64,000 nucleotides of DNA from NCBI GenBank assembly GCA_025060595.1, contig JANXBX010000001.1:186001-250000 (forward strand). Direction: 5' to 3'. The notes beneath the pieces are model-generated. The model was not told where the DNA came from. It was given only the letters and a program-made list of their open reading frames with translations, and searched no databases. Positions within the stretch are counted from its first letter, which is position 1, and each line of letters starts with the position of its first letter. Shown here piece after piece: positions 52,139 through 60,646 of this stretch. Source of the stretch: Synergistota bacterium. GTDB taxonomy: Bacteria > Synergistota > GBS-1. Position numbers and translations under genes: made by a program.

Positions 52139-52993
52139 CTAAATTATGCCTTTCCTCCTCCACCTATATCTTAGATATATACCTAAACCGCTTATAGATA
52201 AAGTTAAGATTAGTAATACAAGAGCCGATCCGAATGCCATTGGAATTTGCTTCTCTGGTTTAGTTCCTTCAGTCATTAGGCCATAAATAAGATACGGAAG
52301 AGCCATAACTTCATCAAATATAGAGCTAGGAAGCTTACGAGTATAAAAGGTCACTGCAGTAAACATTATAGGAGCAGTCTCGCCCGCCGCCCTACCCAAA
52401 CTTAATATAGCACCAGTGAGAATACTTGGAAAGGCGATAGGCAAAAGAACAATCCTAATCATTTTCCACTTACCTGCTCCTAAAGCGTAAGCCGCCTCTC
52501 TCAAATCCATAGGTATCGCCTTAATAGCCTCTTCAGTAACCTTTATCATGATAGGTAAAACAAGAACGCCAAGAGTTAACACTCCTGAAAGAATTGAAAC
52601 TCCAAAACCAAAAGCATTAACAAAAAGAGATAAACCAAACAAACCGAATACTACCGATGGTATGCCAGCTAAGGCATTTACACAACTTCTCACAAGAGAA
52701 GTAAACCAATTATCCTTAGCAAACTCACTTAGATATATACCTGAAAAAACTCCAAGAGGCAGGGCGACGATTATAGAACCTACTGAAAGATAAAGGCTAC
52801 CTAAAAGAGCAGGATATATACCTCCTTCAGTCATACTTTTTCTTGGTTCTTCAAGAAGGAAAGACAGGGTTAGCTTTTCACCGCCCTTGATTACTAAAAC
52901 TAAAAGTAACGAAAATAAGAAAAGAAGCACAAATAAAACCAACAATCTAAGAACCATTACGGCTATTTTTTCCTCAAAGATCAACCACTTCAT
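52139..52993 (-). CDS. pstA: Phosphate ABC transporter permease PstA
   Basis: 284 residues with six membrane segments. The ABC permease loop is present as EEAIKAIPMDLREAAYALGAGKWKMI (the EAA motif), with SLGRAAGETAPIMFT following. Overlaps pstC by four bases (ATGA). In most bacteria pstB and phoU follow, but here the next gene is on the opposite strand, so the ATPase must be encoded elsewhere or be missing. Confidence 0.95.
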   Translation of the reverse strand: MKWLIFEEKIAVMVLRLLVLFVLLFLFSLLLVLVIKGGEKLTLSFLLEEPRKSMTEGGIYPALLGSLYLSVGSIIVALPLGVFSGIYLSEFAKDNWFTSLVRSCVNALAGIPSVVFGLFGLSLFVNAFGFGVSILSGVLTLGVLVLPIMIKVTEEAIKAIPMDLREAAYALGAGKWKMIRIVLLPIAFPSILTGAILSLGRAAGETAPIMFTAVTFYTRKLPSSIFDEVMALPYLIYGLMTEGTKPEKQIPMAFGSALVLLILTLSISGLGIYLRYRWRRKGII

Positions 52994-53850
52994 AGATAAA
53001 TCCTCCTCTTACCGAACTTATCAGCAATAAAATTTAAAAGGACCGTTATAATAAAAAGTATCATTCCTATAGCAAACAGAGCATGGTAATGAAGGCTACC
53101 AAAAGGAGCCTCGCCCATTTCAGCCGCTATCGTCGCAGTCATAGTTCTAACAGGATCGAATATAGACTTGGGTATTTTAGCGGCTCCACCAGCTACCATT
53201 AAAACAGTCATGGTTTCTCCTATAGCTCTTCCCATTCCCAAAAATATACTCGAAAGAATTCCAGACCACGCCGTCGGTATAACCACATGGGTAACCGTTC
53301 TCCATTTTGTCGCTCCAAGAGCATAAGAAGCTTCCAAAAGCTCATGAGGAACCATAGACATAGAATCCTCAGCAACGCTTGCTACTAAAGGTATTATCAT
53401 TATTCCGAGAACTATAGAAGCGGTAAAAGCGTTAAGCCCTAAAGGCAAATCAAACAGGTTCTTAATAAATGGGCCTAACACCACCATGCCAAAGAAGCCG
53501 TATATAACAGATGGTATGCATGCCAAAACCTCAAGAATAGGCTTTAAGGTTTCTCTCACCTTAGGGCGAGCGAAAAAGGCCATATATATAGCTGCCCCAA
53601 GTCCTAAAGGTATCCCAACAATCAGCGCTCCCAATGTAATAACGATGGTCCCAACAATTATAGGAAGGATCCCAAAGGCGGGCGGGATATATGTTGGATA
53701 CCATTGCTTACCAAGGAAAAATTTCAAAGGGGATACCTCTCTAAACAGAGGCATCCCCTCCTCAAAGAGCATTACAACTATTCCTAAGGTAGCGATAATC
53801 GTCAACAAAGCTGAAACGAAAACTATCCCCTTAGCTACCTTCTCCTCCAT
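52990..53850 (-). CDS. pstC: Phosphate ABC transporter permease PstC
   Basis: 286 residues, six membrane segments, with the EAA-type loop EDSMSMVPHELLEASYALGATKWRT and GRAIGETMTVLMVAGG. Forms the membrane channel with PstA. Starts three bases after the pstS stop without a clear Shine-Dalgarno, suggesting coupled translation. Confidence 0.95.
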   Translation of the reverse strand: MEEKVAKGIVFVSALLTIIATLGIVVMLFEEGMPLFREVSPLKFFLGKQWYPTYIPPAFGILPIIVGTIVITLGALIVGIPLGLGAAIYMAFFARPKVRETLKPILEVLACIPSVIYGFFGMVVLGPFIKNLFDLPLGLNAFTASIVLGIMIIPLVASVAEDSMSMVPHELLEASYALGATKWRTVTHVVIPTAWSGILSSIFLGMGRAIGETMTVLMVAGGAAKIPKSIFDPVRTMTATIAAEMGEAPFGSLHYHALFAIGMILFIITVLLNFIADKFGKRRIYL

Positions 53851-53853
53851 GGC

Positions 53854-54669
53854 CTACTTAACTGGAACAAAACCCTCATCCTTAACTATCTTCTGCCCTT
53901 GCGGAGACAAGATGAAATCTATGAAGTCCTTAACTGCACCTTTAGGTTCTCCATTAGTGTACAGGAAAAGCGGCCTCGAGAGCTTATAAGTACCATTTAC
54001 TACCGTCTCCATCGTGGGCTTAACTCCCTCAATCTCCAAAGCCTTAACCTTATCGGTAACGTATCCTAATCCTATATAACCAATAGCACCCTCTGTCTGA
54101 GCAACAGCCTCTGCAACAGCTTTGTTAGAGGCTAAAAGAAGAGCGTCTCCCCTAAGCTTCTCATCCTTTAAGACAAGCTCATGGAAAGATCCGTAAGTTC
54201 CAGAAGCGGTATCTCTTGAAACGACCACGATCTTAACGTCCTTCCCACCAACTTCCTTCCAATTATTTATCTTTCCACTGTATATATCTCTAACTTGAGC
54301 AACTGTCAAAGCCTTCACAGGATTAGATGGATGAACAACTATAGCCAAACCATCCCTCGCAATCATATGCTCAACAGGATTAACGCCTCTGGCCTTAGCC
54401 TTCTCTATCTCCTCTTTCTTCATAGCTCTTGAAGACATCGCTATATCACAAGTCCCATCGATAAGAGCCGCTATTCCTACGCCAGAACCCCCTCCCTTGA
54501 CAGAAACATTAACATCCTTTTTAACATCCATAAACTTTTCAGCACAAGCTTGAGCGATTGGAAATACAGTGGTTGAACCAACTACGTTAACGCTCTTAGA
54601 CTGTGCCCATACCCCAAAAGCAAAAGCTAAAACTAAAGTAGCTACTACAACTATCCTCCTAAGCCTCAT
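53854..54669 (-). CDS. pstS: Phosphate-binding protein PstS
   Basis: About 271 residues. The signal peptide (RLRRIVVVATLVLAFAFGVWA) is followed by VVGSTTVFPIAQACAEKF, the phosphate-site GGGSGVGIAALIDGTCDIAMSSR and SRDTASGTYGSFHELV. ATG 54669 is chosen over a GTG that touches the GGAGG site. No lipobox cysteine is seen. Candidate Pho-box repeats lie 52-94 bases upstream. Confidence 0.95.
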   Translation of the reverse strand: MRLRRIVVVATLVLAFAFGVWAQSKSVNVVGSTTVFPIAQACAEKFMDVKKDVNVSVKGGGSGVGIAALIDGTCDIAMSSRAMKKEEIEKAKARGVNPVEHMIARDGLAIVVHPSNPVKALTVAQVRDIYSGKINNWKEVGGKDVKIVVVSRDTASGTYGSFHELVLKDEKLRGDALLLASNKAVAEAVAQTEGAIGYIGLGYVTDKVKALEIEGVKPTMETVVNGTYKLSRPLFLYTNGEPKGAVKDFIDFILSPQGQKIVKDEGFVPVK

Positions 54670-54720
54670 AAAACAAACCACCTCCTAAGAATTTTTCTAT
54701 AAGGAATTTTAGTAGGATAT

Positions 54721-54763
54721 ATTAAAGCAAGTACAAAGGAATCTTAAAGAAATCTTTACAAAG
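54721..54763 (-). promoter_or_regulatory. Pho-box-like direct repeats upstream of pstS
   Basis: On the minus strand CTTTAAT, CTTTGTA and CTTTAAG (at 54721, 54732 and 54743) are spaced exactly 11 bases, with a further CTTTGTA at 54757 (14 bases away). Eleven-base spaced heptamer repeats are characteristic of PhoB-type response regulators. A PhoR/PhoB pair is encoded in the same window. Confidence 0.55.
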
Positions 54764-54794
54764 ACGCTTATCAAAAAAAAGGAACTTAAAGAAT

Positions 54795-54835
54795 AAAATA
54801 AAAAGGGGAACCCCAATAGGAATATGGGGTTCCCC
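54795..54835 (-). terminator. Terminator of the TRAP binding-protein gene
   Basis: Perfect 11-bp stem GGGGAACCCCA/TGGGGTTCCCC (54805-54815 with 54825-54835), followed on the minus strand by TTTTTATTTTATT. 30 bases after the gene's stop. Confidence 0.9.
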
Positions 54836-54864
54836 CTTCCCTTAAAAACTAGGTGCTTTTTCAC

Positions 54865-55902
54865 CTATTGACGAGGTATACCTGACTCCTTATAGATGAG
54901 ATCCATAAGGTTCTTCCCACAGAGCTCTTCCATCTTGGGCCATACAACCTTTCTCACATGCTTGGCTATCTTATCAAGCTGTTCAGCAGTTAACATAACG
55001 ATCGTCCACCCATATTCCTTCTGGAGTTTCTGACGATACTCCTCATCAACCTGCTTTGCCCTATCCCACTGAATCTTAGATTCTTCGTTTGCGGCCTCCA
55101 TTAACACCTTCTGATCCTCAGGAGACAGCTTATCCCAAATTCCCTTGTTTATAACAAACCACCAAGTCTCGCAGAAGTCGTTGTACTGTATCCAAACCTT
55201 CTGAACATCACGGAACTGCCAACCTTGGTAAGGCGGACCGCCCATCTGCCCATCAGCTACACCCATCTGAAGGGCAGTGTAAACCTCAGCATAAGGTATA
55301 GGGGTAGCGATGTAACCTAAAGCCTCATAAGTCCACTCACAGGGCTTTATAGGCATAACGCGAACCTTCATACCCTTCTTAACTGTAGGATCTTCAGGAT
55401 TTGGAGGCATAGCCTTCAATGATACACCGCTCATACCAATCGGTACAACATCCAAAGCCTTTATGTTATGCTTTTCCCAGAGCTTCTGAACGACCTTGTA
55501 AGCCCAACCTCCGGGACTGTAGACTTTAACCGCATCTTCGAAGGTCGTGAATATGTATGGGAAGTAATAAGCCAAATTGAGTTCAGGGTCAAAGTTAGCA
55601 TTGGCTTGTTGTAAAGCTACTTCGATAGTCCCACGCATTACCATTTCAAAGATCTGCGTCCAGTCCCCCAATACTCCACCAGAATAAACATCAATCTTGA
55701 TCTTACCCTTGGTTCTCTCAAAAACCTTCTTAGCAAATTCCTTAGCACGGATGTCATAATCGCTATCTACAGGGTGAATCTGAGACATCCTCCACTGATA
55801 CTGGGGTTGCTGTTGCTGAGCTAAGCCTGATCCAACCATTAGACCTAAACTTAAAACCGCTAAGAAAACCACAACCAACACACTTAAAAGTTTCTTACCC
55901 AA
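54865..55902 (-). CDS. TRAP transporter solute-binding protein, DctP family (monocistronic)
   Basis: 345 residues. Signal peptide to about residue 28 (cleavage near GLAQQ), then a DctP domain with SGGVLGDWTQIFEMVMRGTIEVALQ, the arginine-containing KGMKVRVMPIKPCE, and PYAEVYTALQMGVADGQMGGPP. It has its own promoter (55941-55970) and terminator. No permease genes adjoin; the nearest unpaired dctQ-dctM are at 59322-61186, so these may form one system with the binding protein expressed separately. TTG start after GGAGGTGAGG. Ligand unknown; an amino or keto acid is possible from the flanking genes. Confidence 0.93.
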   Translation of the reverse strand: MGKKLLSVLVVVFLAVLSLGLMVGSGLAQQQQPQYQWRMSQIHPVDSDYDIRAKEFAKKVFERTKGKIKIDVYSGGVLGDWTQIFEMVMRGTIEVALQQANANFDPELNLAYYFPYIFTTFEDAVKVYSPGGWAYKVVQKLWEKHNIKALDVVPIGMSGVSLKAMPPNPEDPTVKKGMKVRVMPIKPCEWTYEALGYIATPIPYAEVYTALQMGVADGQMGGPPYQGWQFRDVQKVWIQYNDFCETWWFVINKGIWDKLSPEDQKVLMEAANEESKIQWDRAKQVDEEYRQKLQKEYGWTIVMLTAEQLDKIAKHVRKVVWPKMEELCGKNLMDLIYKESGIPRQ

Positions 55903-55940
55903 TATACCTCACCTCCATAGAGTGCTTTACTTTCAAGCTA

Positions 55941-55970
55941 ATTTTAACACATAAAACTGAAAACATGCAA
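55941..55970 (-). promoter_or_regulatory. Promoter for the solitary TRAP binding-protein gene
   Basis: Minus-strand TTGCAT (55965-55970) and TAAAAT (55941-55946) with an 18-base spacer. Confidence 0.5.
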
Positions 55971-56064
55971 GTAAACGAAGCTAATCTTAGTAAACCCACC
56001 TTTATATTTTTCGTTCTTGAAAAATAAAAAAATATCCTTTAGAGTTTTAGAAGGGGGTGATCTG

Positions 56065-56364
56065 ATGATAGCTAAAAGAGGTGATTTTGTCCAAATCCAA
56101 GTTAAAATACTTGAACCTGGGGAAAGGGCTCCAAACCTACCAGAAGACACTAAAAGGGTTCCTTTCGAAATGAGGGTTAAGGGGTTTCTAATCGAAGAGG
56201 AAGCAAAATTAGGATCCAGCGTTAAAATAAGGACCTTTTCTGGCAGAGAGATAAGTGGAACCTTAGTAGCCATAAATCCAGTATACGAACATAACTTTGG
56301 CGAGCCGGTTCCTGAGCTCTTAAACATCGGTGAAGAGCTAAGAAAGATATTAGGAGGTGAATAG
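56065..56364 (+). CDS. ortA: 2-amino-4-oxopentanoate thiolase, small (alpha) subunit OrtA
   Basis: 99 residues from ATG 56065 (MIAKRGDFVQIQV), chosen for AAGGGGGTGA. It has the OrtA pattern: EPGERAPNLPEDTKRVPFEMRVKGFL near the start and INPVYEHNFGEPVPELL near the end. Together with OrtB it cleaves 2-amino-4-oxopentanoate with CoA to acetyl-CoA and alanine, the last step of the oxidative ornithine pathway of Clostridium sticklandii. The other pathway genes (ornithine racemase, aminomutase, dehydrogenase) are not in the window. Confidence 0.88.
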   Translation: MIAKRGDFVQIQVKILEPGERAPNLPEDTKRVPFEMRVKGFLIEEEAKLGSSVKIRTFSGREISGTLVAINPVYEHNFGEPVPELLNIGEELRKILGGE

Positions 56365-56365
56365 C

Positions 56366-57799
56366 TTGAAGGAAAGATACTCTTACCAAGCAGTTATGGA
56401 AAGAAGAGCTGAGATAATGAGAAAGGCAGTCGGTATAGATTACGATAGGTTCGTAATTAAAGGAATAGCTTTCGACTATGAGAGAATGATGAAAGAGGTA
56501 GGATATCCCATAGAAGAGATAAGAAAGATCCAAAGCGAAACATCTGTCGGGAATACTCCTCTTGTAGAGCTTAAAAACATAAATAAGCTGATTAAGAAAC
56601 TAGCTCCAAAAGGTAAGGGAGCCAGGATATTCCTGAAGGATGAAGCAACGAACCCCTCTGGAAGCTTTAAGGATCGAAGAGCGTCAATAAGCATATATCG
56701 AGCATCACAACTGGGATATAAGGGCGTCATCGCCGCCACAAGCGGCAATTACGGAGCAGCGGTTGCATCTCAAGCAGCAAAGAGAAACCTAAGATGCATA
56801 ATAGTTCAGGAGTGCTTCGATAATAATTGGATAGGACAGCCAGAAATATTGGAAAAGGGAAGGGCTTGTGAAGCATATGGTGCAGAAGTAGTTCAGCTTA
56901 CTGTTGGACCGGAGCTATTTTATTACACGCTTGTCCTTCTAGAAGAGACCGGTTATTTTAATGCCTCACTTTATACCCCTTATGCTATAGCTGGAATAGA
57001 AACTCTAGGATATGAGATAGCTGAACAAACCCAAAAACTTACAGGAAGATTCCCTGATGCAGTCGTAGTTACACATGCTGGAGGAGGACTCATAACTGGA
57101 ACCGCACGTGGACTTAAGAAAGCGGGAGCACAAGAGACTAAAGTAATAGGTGCAAGTGTAGATCTAAGAGGTCTACATATGGCCAGCACAAATGACTTTA
57201 ACAAGAAATACTTTACTACAGGACATACGGGATTTGGTATACCTTTTGCAGCCTATCCTGACAGGGCAGATGTCCCTAAAAACGCAGCAAGACCCCTAAG
57301 ATACATGGATAGATATGTTCTTGTAACTCAGGGAGATGTTTTCTATATAACTGAGATGCTTGCGCAGCTCGAAGGCCTACAGAGAGGACCCGCTGGAAAC
57401 ACATCCTTAGCTGCAGCCTTTTCTCTTGCAATGGAAATGGAAGAGGATAAAATAATAGTCGTCAATGAAACGGAATATACCGGAGCTGGAAAGCTACCTT
57501 CTGCTCAGCTAACCTTCGCTAAAAAAATGGGAATGATAGTTAAACGAGGAGATCCCTTGAAGGAAGATAAACCAGGACAGGTTATAGTTATACCAGAACA
57601 TCCATCTCAGATAAGGCACATAGAATATCCCTTAGAAGAACTTAAAAAGAGCTATATTAAGGAACTAATACGTCGAGAAAATAAGAAAGACTTCGATGAA
57701 AAGGAGTTAAGCTTCTTAGAGGAAGATTTAAGAATCTCAAGAAAAGAATTGATCAAGCTTATAGATGAGGTAAAAATAGCCCTTCAGGGGTTACCTTAA
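56366..57799 (+). CDS. ortB: 2-amino-4-oxopentanoate thiolase, large (beta) subunit OrtB
   Basis: About 477 residues of the fold-type II PLP family (threonine synthase-like). SVGNTPLVELKNI and the PLP-lysine site ATNPSGSFKDRRAS (near 100) are visible, with the phosphate-binding AATSGNYGAAVASQAAKR and the later VVTHAGGGLITGTARG. It pairs with OrtA for thiolytic cleavage of 2-amino-4-oxopentanoate. The start is a TTG after AGGAGGTGA at the very end of ortA (gap of one base). An alternative reading as a threonine synthase is unlikely given the OrtA partner. Confidence 0.9.
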   Translation: MKERYSYQAVMERRAEIMRKAVGIDYDRFVIKGIAFDYERMMKEVGYPIEEIRKIQSETSVGNTPLVELKNINKLIKKLAPKGKGARIFLKDEATNPSGSFKDRRASISIYRASQLGYKGVIAATSGNYGAAVASQAAKRNLRCIIVQECFDNNWIGQPEILEKGRACEAYGAEVVQLTVGPELFYYTLVLLEETGYFNASLYTPYAIAGIETLGYEIAEQTQKLTGRFPDAVVVTHAGGGLITGTARGLKKAGAQETKVIGASVDLRGLHMASTNDFNKKYFTTGHTGFGIPFAAYPDRADVPKNAARPLRYMDRYVLVTQGDVFYITEMLAQLEGLQRGPAGNTSLAAAFSLAMEMEEDKIIVVNETEYTGAGKLPSAQLTFAKKMGMIVKRGDPLKEDKPGQVIVIPEHPSQIRHIEYPLEELKKSYIKELIRRENKKDFDEKELSFLEEDLRISRKELIKLIDEVKIALQGLP

Positions 57800-57882
57800 A
57801 AAGCCATTTTAATTTAGACTAGAAAGATCCTATTTATTGTCTTTTACTATAAAAAATACCACTTCTGATAAAAAATCGAGGG

Positions 57883-57911
57883 TTGAATAAAACTAGAATG
57901 TAGGCTATGAT
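57883..57911 (+). promoter_or_regulatory. Promoter for gdhA
   Basis: TTGAAT (57883-57888) and TATGAT (57906-57911) with a 17-base spacer, about 80 bases before the gdhA start. The 190-base gap between ortB and gdhA shows nothing else I can identify. Confidence 0.65.
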
Positions 57912-57990
57912 AGAAATGAGATTAAATAGCATGAAGTAAAAAGAACCAAAAAGGAAACTTGCTATTTTTGAGGGGGGGGAGGATACCAAA

Positions 57991-59274
57991 ATGAGATTAA
58001 GCACGATGGGGAATCTTAAGCCCTTTGGGCCACTTTATGAGAATGCTCAGAAACAGTTCTTAAAGGCAGCTGACCTCATAGACTTAGACCCAAACCTTGG
58101 AAACTTTCTCTTATGGCCGCAGAGAACCTTGGAAGTTCACTTTCCAGTAGTAATGGATGATGGAAGAGTAGAAATATTTAAGGGGTATAGGGTACAACAT
58201 AACACAGCAAGAGGGCCTGCCAAGGGAGGCATAAGATATCATCCAGACACCCACCTTGATGAGGTTGCAGCCTTAGCATTTTGGATGACCTGGAAATGCG
58301 CAGTTATGAACCTTCCTTTTGGCGGGGGTAAGGGCGGAGTTAGAGTTGATCCATCGAAGCTATCAGAAAAGGAGCTCGAGAGACTAAGCAGAAGATACTT
58401 CTCAGAAATTCAAGTCATAATAGGGCCTCACAAGGATATACCGGCACCTGACATAAATACAAACCCAAAGATAATGGCCTGGTACATGGACACCTATAGC
58501 ATGAATGTAGGTTATACAAGCCTTGGCGTGGTTACAGGAAAGCCTCTTGACCTTGGCGGATCCGAAGGCAGACCGGAAGCAACAGGTAGAGGGGTTTCAA
58601 TACTAGCAAACGAAGCCTGTAAGATCTTAGGAAAGGATATTTCGAAGGCAAGAGTTGCAATTCAAGGATTTGGAAACGTTGGCTCTTACTCAGCGAAGAT
58701 ATTAAGTGAGGAATATGGAGCAAAGATAGTAGCAGTAAGCGATATAAGCGGTGGCATATACGATGAAAGGGGATTAAACATTAGCGACCTAATACACTAT
58801 AGGGACATGAATAAAGGTATAATTAAAGGCTATCCTAAAGGAGAAGCGATATCAAACAAGGAACTTTTGGAGCTTGATGTAGACATCTTAGTTCCAGCAG
58901 CTCTTGAAAATGCGATTACAGAAAAAAACGCAAATGATGTTAAGGCAAAGATTATAATCGAGGGGGCAAACGGTCCTATTACTCCAGAAGCAGAAGAGAT
59001 TCTTTTAAAGAAAGGCATTTTTATTGTACCTGACATTGTGGCAAACGCAGGAGGAGTCGTAGTATCTTACTTTGAGTGGGTCCAAGATCTCCAAACCTTC
59101 TTCTGGGATATTGATGAAATAAGAAAGAGGTTAATGAAAATGATGATTCATGCCTTCATAGAGGTCGGTAAAACCAAAGAAAAGTATAATACCGATATGA
59201 GAACAGCCGCATATATAGTTGCAATTAACAGGGTCGCAAGCGCTCTAAAACAAAGAGGCTACTATCCAATGTAA
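57991..59274 (+). CDS. gdhA: Glutamate dehydrogenase
   Basis: 427 residues, hexameric-type NAD(P) glutamate dehydrogenase. Seen are RVQHNTARGPAKGGIRYHP, the catalytic lysine region MNLPFGGGKGGVRVDP, the PAPDINTNPKIMAWYMD aspartate, AIQGFGNVG for the coenzyme and IIEGANGPITPEAEEIL. ATG after GAGGGGGGGGAGG. In amino-acid fermenters it deaminates glutamate to 2-oxoglutarate; the adjacent ornithine-cleavage genes fit this. Closed by a strong bidirectional terminator. Confidence 0.97.
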   Translation: MRLSTMGNLKPFGPLYENAQKQFLKAADLIDLDPNLGNFLLWPQRTLEVHFPVVMDDGRVEIFKGYRVQHNTARGPAKGGIRYHPDTHLDEVAALAFWMTWKCAVMNLPFGGGKGGVRVDPSKLSEKELERLSRRYFSEIQVIIGPHKDIPAPDINTNPKIMAWYMDTYSMNVGYTSLGVVTGKPLDLGGSEGRPEATGRGVSILANEACKILGKDISKARVAIQGFGNVGSYSAKILSEEYGAKIVAVSDISGGIYDERGLNISDLIHYRDMNKGIIKGYPKGEAISNKELLELDVDILVPAALENAITEKNANDVKAKIIIEGANGPITPEAEEILLKKGIFIVPDIVANAGGVVVSYFEWVQDLQTFFWDIDEIRKRLMKMMIHAFIEVGKTKEKYNTDMRTAAYIVAINRVASALKQRGYYPM

Positions 59275-59283
59275 TTAGAGAGA

Positions 59284-59315
59284 CAAGGCCCGTGAGGTTT
59301 TAACCTCACGGGCCT
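59284..59315. terminator. Bidirectional terminator between gdhA and dctM
   Basis: Perfect 15-bp inverted repeat AAGGCCCGTGAGGTT/AACCTCACGGGCCTT with a two-base loop, then CATTTTTAT on the plus strand. It serves the convergent genes on both sides. Confidence 0.88.
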
Positions 59316-59321
59316 TCATTT

Positions 59322-60626
59322 TTATCTAATACCGAGAACCAATTTAGGAAGCCACATGGAAAGCCAAGGGATATAGGTAGTAAGAGCTATAACGGGAAGA
59401 TTTCCAAATATCATAAATATAAGAGCAGGCTTTATATATTGATCAAAGGAAACCCTACCCACTCGCCCTCCGAGATAAAGAATGGGAGCTGTAGGAGGGG
59501 TCACATTTCCAAGACCAAGATTTGTTCCTAAAATAGCGGCAAAATGCACCGGGTGAACCCCTATACGAACAGCCAGAGGTAAAAGAAGAGGAGCTACAAG
59601 CAGGGTCCCGCTTAAATCATCCATAAGCATACCTATTATTATCAAGAAAACATTTATCATAAATAGAATCACATATTTGTTATCAGAGATAGAAATAAGG
59701 AAATCAGCGATCTTCATAGGGACTTTCTCCATGGTATATATCCTGCCCAATATGGTTACGAAAAAGAGCATTAGAACAACAACACTGCTTGTAGTAGCGG
59801 CAGTATAGAGAGACTTAAAGAAGGTCTTAAAAGTAAGCTCTTTGTGAACAAAAAAACCAACTATTATCGCATAGGTAACCGCAACAGCAGCAGCTTCAGT
59901 AGGAGTTGTAACACCACCATATATTCCACCAAGAATTATCACGGGCATAAGAAGGCTCCAGATGCTCTGTCTTGTAGCTCGAGCCACTATTTTGAATTTC
60001 TCGAAACCAGGAGCAGGTGGCTCAACCTTAACGAACGGGAAGTTCTTCTTAACCATTATGTAGTTAATTATAGAATATAAGGTCGCAGTTAAGATGCCTG
60101 GAATAACTGTAGAAAGAAAGCAGGCGGTTATCGAAGTCTGCGTAACCCAACCATATAGAATCATAGGAACACTTGGGGGTATAAGCTGTCCTAAAATTGC
60201 AGCACAACTGACCATTGCAGTAGTATAATACCTTGGATATCCTCTTTCTTCCAGCTTTGGAATCATTATGGTTCCTATAGCAGCCACAGCAGAGGAAGCG
60301 GTTCCAGAAATGGCACCAAATATAGCACAAGCCCAAATTGTAGCAGCACCTAATCCGCCTCTCATCCTTCCAAGAAGCGCCTCAGCAAATATAACAAGCC
60401 TCTCAGCTATACCACTTGAGCCCATAAGCATTCCCGCCATAATAAAGAACGGTATTGACAACAGGGTTATAGAATTAAGAGCCTTAAATCCAACACTAGC
60501 CAAAAAAGAAATATCAGGGAAAGCTATCAAAGCCATGTACAGAGCCGCCGCCATAAAAGCAAATGGGACTGGAACCCCTATAGACAAGCCAACTATAAGT
60601 ATAAGAATATCAATTACTATATGCAT
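59322..60626 (-). CDS. TRAP transporter large permease, DctM family
   Basis: 434 residues with about 12 membrane segments. DctM marks are AAIGTIMIPKLEERGYPRYY, LIPPSVPMILYGWVTQTS, MLMDDLSGTLLVAPLLLPLA and NLGLGNVTPPTAPILYLGGRVG. Follows dctQ after 20 bases and ends next to the bidirectional terminator. No binding-protein gene in this operon. Confidence 0.93.
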   Translation of the reverse strand: MHIVIDILILIVGLSIGVPVPFAFMAAALYMALIAFPDISFLASVGFKALNSITLLSIPFFIMAGMLMGSSGIAERLVIFAEALLGRMRGGLGAATIWACAIFGAISGTASSAVAAIGTIMIPKLEERGYPRYYTTAMVSCAAILGQLIPPSVPMILYGWVTQTSITACFLSTVIPGILTATLYSIINYIMVKKNFPFVKVEPPAPGFEKFKIVARATRQSIWSLLMPVIILGGIYGGVTTPTEAAAVAVTYAIIVGFFVHKELTFKTFFKSLYTAATTSSVVVLMLFFVTILGRIYTMEKVPMKIADFLISISDNKYVILFMINVFLIIIGMLMDDLSGTLLVAPLLLPLAVRIGVHPVHFAAILGTNLGLGNVTPPTAPILYLGGRVGRVSFDQYIKPALIFMIFGNLPVIALTTYIPWLSMWLPKLVLGIR

Positions 60627-60646
60627 AAAATTACCTCCTCCCCAGT

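Noticed and set aside
57800-57990. Possible riboswitch or small RNA in the gap before gdhA
   Set aside because: Only a promoter is visible; no conserved aptamer-like pairing or terminator/antiterminator pair could be drawn.
60064-60336. Cysteine- and tyrosine-rich frame inside dctM
   Set aside because: Alternative frame of the TRAP permease; composition is an artefact of glycine and alanine codons.
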